Shown: one piece after another, positions 57,602 to 64,000 of the stretch
Numbering within the stretch: position 1 is the stretch's first letter
Layout: each line of letters opens with the position of its first letter
Origin: a virus
Reading direction: 5' to 3' (one strand)
Virus record (IMG/VR): IMGVR_UViG_3300031578_000002
Coordinates: 1 to 64,000 of that record
Length of the DNA: 64,000 bases
The notes under the pieces: model-generated
Database searches by the model: none
Told to the model about the DNA's origin: nothing
Seen by the model: only the letters and a program-made list of their open reading frames with translations
Translations under genes and position numbers: made by a program

Positions 57602-60600
57602 TTATTCATTATCATCATCAACATCCTCTTCAATTTCTTCGCTAACACTTTCTTTTTCTTCATTAACAAAGTCTTCAAAAGCATAACTTGAGTTTTCAAA
57701 TTCAGAAAATACTTCGAGCATTGTCATTTTTGCAGGAATTTTGTGTTTCTTCTTGAATTTTGTAAATAATTTTTCTTCTTCACTCATTTCATCTTCAATA
57801 ACTTCATTTGTATTTATCGAAAGTTCACTTGCACGCAATTCTTCTAATTTTGCTTCATTTTCTTGCCTTTTTTTATCTAAGGCGATTTCAATCTCGCTTT
57901 TAGGTATGTCAATTTTACTTCTAATAATTTGAATATAAACATCGTTATATAGACCCAAATGATATTCATTACCATCTTTGATTAAAACCAAATCATCTTT
58001 TTTATAATCGTCATTAATTGATTTAATTTCGGGTTTATTTGCATTTCTCATTTTTTCATTAAGAAAATTTAATGCATTTTCATATATTTCAAAATAAACA
58101 GGATGCTCACTAGGCATTTTAAACCCATTCCATATTTTTCTGGGGTCATAACCTGTCTTATTCCAAAAATCAATTTCAAGTTCTTCTAATTGCATTGATT
58201 CATCAAAATCGTCGGAATCAAAATTTATTAGTTTGTTGTTATCATATAAGGGATTAAAATCATTTAAAACTAAATCACCTTTTTTATTAATTGTAACCAA
58301 TATTTTTTTTCTGATTTCAGGATCAAACCCAACCAATATTGTTTTCACACGTTTATTAAATGCATCCAAATATTTTTCAACATTATATGTACCAGTCATA
58401 TTTGGATTATCCATTAAATCTTTATTATTAATTAATGTTGCACAGAATCTTTCTTTACCAGTAATCTTGTCAACAATTTTACGTGAATCACCATGAGATT
58501 TTCTATATCCACTATTGACATAATATACAACACTGTCTAATTCAGGCTCTTGTGGCATATAATTAATAACCAATTTCATTTTATCTTCAATTGTTAATTC
58601 TTTTTTTGAATTACCTAAATCAAGTTCTGATTGATATTTTTCAAAAAGTTCCTCAGCAATTTCTTGACGCTTTTCAATTAATAATTCCATATGTGCTTGC
58701 ATTCCCTTTTCTCTACCATTCTTATCCTTACCTCTTTTTGTATATTTCGAAAGGGTTGTTTTAATCTTGCTCTTGCTTGCAATTTTCTTTAATGGTATTT
58801 TTAAATAATATATGTTTTGTGCATATTCTTTATAATAATCAATAAATTCCTTACCTTTATCATGAAGAATTAAATCCAACCCCTTATCAATAAATTCTTC
58901 GATATATTCAGGCATAACTTTAGACTTAATTGTATTCCCAGTTAATTTAATTTTTTCTTTCATACCGCCAGTCTTTTTATCTTTGGCTAATGATAATGTT
59001 CCATAATTAATACGTGAAAGATTTAAACAAGAAATACTTTCCCCGTCATTGTCTACACTCATATATGGAAGTTTCATTTCTTCCGAATTAAACTTTTCGA
59101 TTAATGCCGCAATCCCACTTTTGTCATTATATTGCCACATTTCTTCAATTACTCCCTCAATTACCCCTTCGGTCACTTTCTCATTCGTTACTCTTATTGT
59201 AGTAGTGTCTGGTATTTGAAAATTAATACCATCGGTAACTGCCAATAGTGCCACACATCCGTATTTGCTAAACCAATCAATTGCATGCCTTAAATGCAAC
59301 CTACCCGTACATGTAATTCTTGCGGCACAAACATTATCGGACCAGTTAAATGAAATGTTTGATCCCAATGCACCAAATAATGAGTTATTTAATATTTTTA
59401 TTGGCAACTGTTTTGTTTTGGCCATTGCAATATCAGCTGGAGTGAGTTTATTTCTGACATATTTAATATGTATTTCAGGATCAATTTGTTGTAATAGCTG
59501 AACTTCCTCAACATCTAACTTAGTTCCATTTGCAATCTTTTTATAGATATTACGTGTTGTTGTGAGATATAATAACAGCTTTTTCGTAACGCCTGTTATA
59601 TCAAACATTGGAAATACACCCTCGGTTAATTGAATCATTGGGTAAAGACTGGCATAGTCAATTTTAACAATACGTTTTGAATAACCTGTTTTAAAACATC
59701 TTGCTAGACCCCCACTAAATTTTTCATATTTATCTGATTGTGGAATTGCTAAATCATTTTCATAGCTCCATGCCGTTAATAATAAATTCCAAATTGCTGC
59801 AGTTCCCATTGTGCATATTCGCTGATATGTTGTTGGGACAATCTTTGCTAACATAAATGATGATTGATTATATAATTCATCAACATGCTCAGTTTCCCAA
59901 AGGTCATCAAGTAAATATTGTTTCACTAATTTTCTACTACCAATAAAGGTTATTAAATTCTTTGGTAATGCTTCCGATTTAAACCATTCAATAAATTCTT
60001 TAGAATCAACTGATTCATTAAAGCATTTAGCTTTTAATTCTCTATATTTTTCATCGGCAATATTAGCTTTATTTACTTGAAGTTTATATAGTGTTTTTGA
60101 AATTTCTTGAAATTCATCGGGCACTTGAAGATAATCGTTCTTGTCATTAACTAAAAATATTTTATTTTCAGCATAATATTTGCCAATTTTATTATCCTCA
60201 CCATCGATATACGTTCTATTTGGTTTTGCAATGTTTTCAAATTTTGCAATATATTTTAATTTTGTTTCCTTTAGATCACTATTTACGGCAGCAGTTCTTT
60301 TTGCCGCATGTAGTATGTCAATGACTGAATATCCCCACATTTCGGTTGCAGTATATTTATCAGCAGTATTACCATATTTAACCGAAGTATTACCCCTTCG
60401 ATATAATTTAATTTTCTCACTAAGCGTTGTAGGTACTTCATCTAAATTCATATTTAATATTTTTGCTCGGCCTAGAATAAATTCGAAGTCAAACATTTCA
60501 GAGTTAAATCCAGATATAATTGCTGGTTGAATGTGATTAATCAAGTTAAAAAAATCTTGAATTAATCTAATTTCAGCATCATCATCATCGAGCTTATCTA

Positions 60601-61255
60601 CTTCCAAAATTAGTTCAAAATCACGATTATCCCTAACGCCAATTGCAAATACTCTGGCCATCTGATATCTTAAGCCAGTTGTTTCAATATCAAAGGTTAA
60701 TTTATGCACATTTTTATATTCCTCAAATCCTTTATATAATCGTGATTGTGTTGAAATAAAAAATTGTTCCGTTGTCCTTACCGAATAAAATAAATCTCTA
60801 TTTGGGTAAACAATTTTACCCTTATTATCCTTAACTACGTGACCATCACTATCATATAATCTATCGTATGGGTTAATACCACCATCCTTGAGATAATTAA
60901 GAATATCATTAAATGATCTACTACTAGTTATTTTAAAACAATAGCCCTCAACAAGTCTTTTTTGATTACCGGTTTTTAATTTAGTTATTGTAATTCCATA
61001 TTTAATTCGCTTGCTATTAACATAATTTTCAGATACATCTTCGTATAATGTCTTACCTAATTTAGATAAGTCTTTCATATACATAAATGGTTCGTATTTT
61101 ACATCAATAATTTTTGACTTTTCATTTGGCTCATGTATAATACATTTAGCAATATTATTACGTAGATCGGTTTCCACATTAACGACATATTTTAAATCAT
61201 TATTATAACCTTCAAGAAAACCCTTGATTTCACCTAAGACTAAATGTTTATCCAT
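57602..61255 (-). CDS. B-family DNA polymerase (1217 aa)
   Basis: 3'-5' exonuclease: TFDIETTG (DxE at 189-191) and IISGFNSEMFDFEF (ExoII). Polymerase: IDYASLYPMI (motif A near 534), LPIKILNNSLFGALG (motif B near 620-628), LLAVTDGINF (motif C near 672). Motif C has TDG where T4-type enzymes have DTDS; the second, essential Asp is kept, the first is replaced by Val. Length exceeds T4 gp43 (898 aa), mostly from C-terminal extensions ending in a very acidic tail (SVSEEIEEDVDDD). The ATG shares a base with the stop of the helicase gene. It replicates the phage genome. Confidence 0.92.
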   Translation of the reverse strand: MDKHLVLGEIKGFLEGYNNDLKYVVNVETDLRNNIAKCIIHEPNEKSKIIDVKYEPFMYMKDLSKLGKTLYEDVSENYVNSKRIKYGITITKLKTGNQKRLVEGYCFKITSSRSFNDILNYLKDGGINPYDRLYDSDGHVVKDNKGKIVYPNRDLFYSVRTTEQFFISTQSRLYKGFEEYKNVHKLTFDIETTGLRYQMARVFAIGVRDNRDFELILEVDKLDDDDAEIRLIQDFFNLINHIQPAIISGFNSEMFDFEFILGRAKILNMNLDEVPTTLSEKIKLYRRGNTSVKYGNTADKYTATEMWGYSVIDILHAAKRTAAVNSDLKETKLKYIAKFENIAKPNRTYIDGEDNKIGKYYAENKIFLVNDKNDYLQVPDEFQEISKTLYKLQVNKANIADEKYRELKAKCFNESVDSKEFIEWFKSEALPKNLITFIGSRKLVKQYLLDDLWETEHVDELYNQSSFMLAKIVPTTYQRICTMGTAAIWNLLLTAWSYENDLAIPQSDKYEKFSGGLARCFKTGYSKRIVKIDYASLYPMIQLTEGVFPMFDITGVTKKLLLYLTTTRNIYKKIANGTKLDVEEVQLLQQIDPEIHIKYVRNKLTPADIAMAKTKQLPIKILNNSLFGALGSNISFNWSDNVCAARITCTGRLHLRHAIDWFSKYGCVALLAVTDGINFQIPDTTTIRVTNEKVTEGVIEGVIEEMWQYNDKSGIAALIEKFNSEEMKLPYMSVDNDGESISCLNLSRINYGTLSLAKDKKTGGMKEKIKLTGNTIKSKVMPEYIEEFIDKGLDLILHDKGKEFIDYYKEYAQNIYYLKIPLKKIASKSKIKTTLSKYTKRGKDKNGREKGMQAHMELLIEKRQEIAEELFEKYQSELDLGNSKKELTIEDKMKLVINYMPQEPELDSVVYYVNSGYRKSHGDSRKIVDKITGKERFCATLINNKDLMDNPNMTGTYNVEKYLDAFNKRVKTILVGFDPEIRKKILVTINKKGDLVLNDFNPLYDNNKLINFDSDDFDESMQLEELEIDFWNKTGYDPRKIWNGFKMPSEHPVYFEIYENALNFLNEKMRNANKPEIKSINDDYKKDDLVLIKDGNEYHLGLYNDVYIQIIRSKIDIPKSEIEIALDKKRQENEAKLEELRASELSINTNEVIEDEMSEEEKLFTKFKKKHKIPAKMTMLEVFSEFENSSYAFEDFVNEEKESVSEEIEEDVDDDNE

Positions 61256-64000
61256 TATTTTTTATGTTTATTTTTTATTATTTGAATTAAGTCATTAATG
61301 ATACTTTGATTAATATCTGATTCATATTTTTCACCATCAATAACTTGTGAAATTTCTGCACGTTTTGATTCAATCAAATTAAAAATATATTCGTCAATTG
61401 TGTCTTTATATATGAAAATGTACGCATTAACTGCATTCTTCTGTCCTATCCGGGCAAGCCTATCCGTGCACTGATCTAATGTACCGGGTGTCCAAGGTAT
61501 TGTTAACATTCCGACTTTACTAGCAGCAGTTAATGTCAATCCTTCTTTTGTTGTCGATTCCGATCCTAAAAATATTTTAATTTTACCATTCTCATCCTGA
61601 AAATCTTTAAGTACATTATTCCTTTCATCATCAGATTCATCACCAGTATGTAATGCAGAAATATTTGGGTATAGTTTATGCAATTCATATAAACTATTTT
61701 TATAAAAATCGATTGCAACAAATTTTTCACCACTTTCTAATATTGAATCAATCAATTCACTGACATTATTAACTTTCAAATATGAAGTATATTCTCTTAA
61801 TTTACCCATTATTGCTAATGGATTATGTAGTTCTTTATTAACAAATTCATTAGCAACCCCTTCTTCAAGATCATAATATACCTCATATTCTCTAGGTGTC
61901 ATTTCCAATACAATTCGCTGATATGTTTTTTCTGGCAAGTCCTTTAATACTTCACTTTTTTTCTTTCGATAAATATATGGTGCAATCTTATTAAATAATT
62001 CATCAAATTTTGTCATAGTAAAATCAGTTTCCCAACCAAATCCATCTAAATTATAATTCATTCCACAATAATATTCGTAAAAATATTTTTGTGTGGAAAA
62101 ATCAATTGGTGATATTTGATTTAAAACACTATATAATTCAGCAGCTTTTGAAGGTGCTGGTGTTCCTGACATAAATACTTTTGACATATTCTTGTTCCTG
62201 AAGATGTCCTCCTTAAATAGTTTTTTAAAATTTTTGTAGGTATTTGATTTAGTAGATTTTAATCGATGACAATTACTAACTAATATATTATTGGCAAAAT
62301 AATTATGATTATCGGCAATTTCTAAATCATATACTTTTTTATTCGATTGACCACATCTTCCAAATTCTCGTCTATTTCCTGATTCCAAAATCTCAATACT
62401 CTCCAACCAAACATATTCAATATCTCTGTTTTTCTTTTGTCTAAAAATTTCCATAATTTTCTTTTGTGTGAATTTCCATCCACTTCTATAGCAATTTTTA
62501 ATTGAGGTATTGCAATATCTACCGAATAATGAGTTGGTGGTGAAGGTACTATTATTCCCATTTCTTTTAATGGTTTCATTATTGGTGTTGAGAATTCCAT
62601 TTCCATATATGTTATTCCAGATATTGCCGAAAAGAGTTTTAATTGCTGTTTTGTTAATTGACCATTCCCACCTCTCGATAGGAAAGTACGACCCCTTGAA
62701 GAATTTTTCATTTTCAATAAAGTTTCTTCTGAATACATTGGATTTTTTAATTTCATTCTCATTGAAAGTGCATTTGCTAATTCTGGTCTTTCCTTGTATA
62801 CAATTTTTAATGAATTCGATATTTTTACATATGTTTCTTTTGAATGTACCTTTTCTTTTATTTCCACTTGATTCATTCTCCATATTGCAGAACAACTTTT
62901 TGAACAAAATTTTCGTGATAATCTTTTTTTTGCTTGAAATTCTTTCCCACAAATTGGGCATGTTATATTCAATAGGGGTGATATGTTTCCATTCAATTCT
63001 TTCGTTATTGCTATTTTCTTCGCATTTTCTTTGGCGGTATATTTTGTCGAACAAGCTTTTGAACATAAAACATGCTCTTTTCTTTTTTTCTGAAATTCCT
63101 TCTGACAGTGTAAACATTTTACTATTGGCAATGATGGAATTTTTTTCAATTCCCATCTTTTTCTCATTGAGCATGTCGTTGAGCAAAACATTTTTTTTGT
63201 ATTTTCTTTTGTTTGAAATTCTATTCCACAACATTGACATAATCTTACGATAATTTGTGGTTTTATTCTTCCCCCTTTTGATAAAATTTTCCCCATATTT
63301 AAAATCTTTAATTGGTATATATTCATTTTTTTCGATAGAAAAAAATTTATGTTCAGGTGTACATTCAATAATTTCACCATTTGATAATTTTACTCTAATT
63401 ATAGTTTTATATCCATTATATAAATACCTATTAATTGATTTTGCTTCAATTTTTTTTAGACTATGATTATAGCTCAAAATTTTAACATTTAATTTATTTT
63501 CAACAATATCCCCGATTTTAATTTTACCAACATTAGTATCTATTAATGTATCATATGTAAAACATTCGTCACTGATAAGACAATCTATTTTACCTATATT
63601 TAATTTTTCGAATTTACTTTTTACTTTATTAAAATCGGATGAATTAAAATACTCATAATTGGTAATAATATATTTAGCGTCTTCGATACTACATGTATTT
63701 TTCTTACCAATAATATGTGCTTTAGAATATGTGAATTTCTCGACTTCATTATAATAATTAAATTTTAATGAATTGGGGGTTATAACAAAAACCTTATTAA
63801 ATGGATTCATTTCACAATATGCAATGGAGATTACAGTTTTACCAGTCCCCATATCGAGTGCCAATAACGCATTTCTAACCACATTTAAGAACATAACACT
63901 TACAATCTGATGTGGATAAAGTTTTATGTTTGGTTTTAAAAATTTATGTACTTGTTCCGAATATTCCTCATATGTTTCTTCAAGTTCTTGTTTATATTTA
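61255..64000 (-). CDS. SNF2/UvsW-type helicase interrupted by an intein (5' end outside the window)
   Basis: The frame is open to the window edge, so the gene starts beyond 64000. Extein motifs: YPHQIVSVMFL, Walker A MGTGKT, DE then CH (DECH box, split by the intein), MSGTP, LTAASKV and TLDQCTDRLARIGQK (motif VI of SNF2-type enzymes). UvsW-like helicases remodel forks and R-loops during recombination-dependent replication. The intein begins after ISDE and the extein resumes at CHRLKST. A stop/start overlap (TAATG) links it to DNA polymerase. Confidence 0.9.
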   Translation of the reverse strand, partial: KYKQELEETYEEYSEQVHKFLKPNIKLYPHQIVSVMFLNVVRNALLALDMGTGKTVISIAYCEMNPFNKVFVITPNSLKFNYYNEVEKFTYSKAHIIGKKNTCSIEDAKYIITNYEYFNSSDFNKVKSKFEKLNIGKIDCLISDECFTYDTLIDTNVGKIKIGDIVENKLNVKILSYNHSLKKIEAKSINRYLYNGYKTIIRVKLSNGEIIECTPEHKFFSIEKNEYIPIKDFKYGENFIKRGKNKTTNYRKIMSMLWNRISNKRKYKKNVLLNDMLNEKKMGIEKNSIIANSKMFTLSEGISEKKKRACFMFKSLFDKIYRQRKCEENSNNERIEWKHITPIEYNMPNLWERISSKKKIITKILFKKLFCNMENESSGNKRKGTFKRNICKNIEFIKNCIQGKTRISKCTFNENEIKKSNVFRRNFIENEKFFKGSYFPIERWEWSINKTAIKTLFGNIWNNIYGNGILNTNNETIKRNGNNSTFTTNSLFGRYCNTSIKNCYRSGWKFTQKKIMEIFRQKKNRDIEYVWLESIEILESGNRREFGRCGQSNKKVYDLEIADNHNYFANNILVSNCHRLKSTKSNTYKNFKKLFKEDIFRNKNMSKVFMSGTPAPSKAAELYSVLNQISPIDFSTQKYFYEYYCGMNYNLDGFGWETDFTMTKFDELFNKIAPYIYRKKKSEVLKDLPEKTYQRIVLEMTPREYEVYYDLEEGVANEFVNKELHNPLAIMGKLREYTSYLKVNNVSELIDSILESGEKFVAIDFYKNSLYELHKLYPNISALHTGDESDDERNNVLKDFQDENGKIKIFLGSESTTKEGLTLTAASKVGMLTIPWTPGTLDQCTDRLARIGQKNAVNAYIFIYKDTIDEYIFNLIESKRAEISQVIDGEKYESDINQSIINDLIQIIKNKHKK
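62272..63564 (-). other. intein within the helicase (431 codons)
   Basis: N-terminal block CFTYDTLIDTNVGKIKIGD (residue 1 Cys), block B with CTPEHKFF, then EYIPIKDFKYGENF (the usual segment before an inserted domain). C-terminal block VYDLEIADNHNYFANNI and the splice junction VSN followed by Cys of the extein (+1). The penultimate residue is Ser instead of the usual His. It sits in the helicase's DECH Walker-B motif, a highly conserved site that inteins favour. The frame between the blocks (about 63270-62340) is open but looks unlike any protein; the real homing endonuclease lies in another frame there. Confidence 0.88.
62322..63380 (-). CDS. out-of-frame homing endonuclease nested in the intein (zinc modules, NUMOD3-like, VSR/DUF559-like nuclease)
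   Basis: Shifted +1 from the helicase/intein frame. From about residue 36 the frame shows three zinc modules of CxxC...CxxxC type (CQCC/CSTTC, CLHC/CSKAC, CPIC/CSKSC), then a NUMOD3-like segment (NPMYSEETLLKMKNSSRG) and a VSR/DUF559-type nuclease end: DIAIPQLKIAIEVDGNSH with E299, D301, H305, then KRKTEILNMFGWRVLRFW. The first 35 codons are translated intein sequence in the wrong frame, so the Met at 63380 is only a formal start. Entry could be a +1 shift at AAAAGGGGG (63279-63271) or internal initiation. The frame ends at TAG (62324-62322) where the intein frame resumes. Confidence 0.8.
   Translation of the reverse strand: MVKLLNVHLNINFFLSKKMNIYQLKILNMGKILSKGGRIKPQIIVRLCQCCGIEFQTKENTKKMFCSTTCSMRKRWELKKIPSLPIVKCLHCQKEFQKKRKEHVLCSKACSTKYTAKENAKKIAITKELNGNISPLLNITCPICGKEFQAKKRLSRKFCSKSCSAIWRMNQVEIKEKVHSKETYVKISNSLKIVYKERPELANALSMRMKLKNPMYSEETLLKMKNSSRGRTFLSRGGNGQLTKQQLKLFSAISGITYMEMEFSTPIMKPLKEMGIIVPSPPTHYSVDIAIPQLKIAIEVDGNSHKRKLWKFLDKRKTEILNMFGWRVLRFWNQEIDENLEDVVNRIKKYMI

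Noticed and set aside
62510-63253. 247-codon antisense frame as a gene
   Set aside because: Translation is Leu/Phe/Ile-rich with no start context, as expected for the complement of a Lys/Asn-rich gene; kept only as a remark on stop depletion.
1-64000. tRNA genes, CRISPR arrays, insertion sequences
   Set aside because: No cloverleaf-like sequence with conserved T-loop, no regular spacer array and no transposase or flanking inverted repeats were noticed by reading; a tRNA scan was not possible here.

Overview
The window is a piece of an AT-rich, tailed double-stranded DNA phage genome with T4-like (myovirus) machinery. Tail-baseplate genes (gp25-like and gp6/J-like proteins), a B-family DNA polymerase, a SNF2/UvsW-type helicase, a DnaG-type primase, a gp47/gp46-type recombination nuclease and a RuvC-like resolvase all occur here. 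The host is most likely a member of the Bacteroidota. Leaders are A/T-rich and lack Shine-Dalgarno sequences, a tail protein carries a BACON-like domain, and many small proteins resemble those of Bacteroidota phages. Host and taxon are inference. No tRNA, rRNA, CRISPR array, transposase or integrase was seen.

Layout. (1) 1-1.34 kb: four small genes on the minus strand, each closed by a GCTAACG heptamer at about 280-bp spacing, like a row of cassettes; one has an apparent frameshift. (2) 1.34-10.56 kb: an accessory region with divergent transcription and its own promoter class (TTGTAACA, 14-15 nt, WCGTA). It encodes a PurA-like enzyme, a VWA protein, a J-domain/pseudokinase fusion, secreted proteins, a HAD phosphatase of an RNA-repair family and an M23 peptidase. 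(3) 10.57-29.6 kb, mainly minus strand: exonuclease, GH25 lysozyme, a large virion-type protein, an amidase-like protein, membrane proteins, the SbcD-SbcC-like fusion, an isolated plus-strand small heat-shock protein, an ECF-type sigma factor overlapping primase, a phosphoesterase, a GIY-YIG-like protein and the RuvC-like protein. (4) 29.6-45.3 kb: tail, baseplate and adhesin genes with two glycosyltransferases among them. (5) 45.3-57.5 kb: large multidomain 'polyvalent' proteins (ParB-like/ART, HAD, 2H phosphodiesterase, ArdC-like, and a 1776-residue protein with three kinase-like domains, an ART-like domain, a CCA-adding-enzyme domain and a 2H domain), then WYL and Nudix proteins. (6) 57.6-64 kb: DNA polymerase B and a helicase interrupted by an intein.

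How it fits together. Most of the minus-strand late block is punctuated by a second promoter-like motif, GTATTTATAWTAAAAT, 0-50 nt upstream of gene starts and often just after a hairpin terminator. The sigma factor at 24.6-25.2 kb is a natural candidate to read it. The polyvalent proteins share the motif-driven late block with tail genes, so they may be packaged and injected to counter host defence. Several of their domains (CCA addition, two 2H/CPDase-type domains, two HAD phosphatases) point to repair of cleaved host or phage RNA.

The most unusual structure is the intein at 62272-63564. Its reading frame is open throughout, but a clear homing endonuclease (three zinc-binding modules, a NUMOD3-like segment, a VSR/DUF559-like nuclease) is encoded in a different frame of the same strand. 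The frames cross at homopolymer sites (AAAAGGGGG on entry, A AAA AAG on exit).
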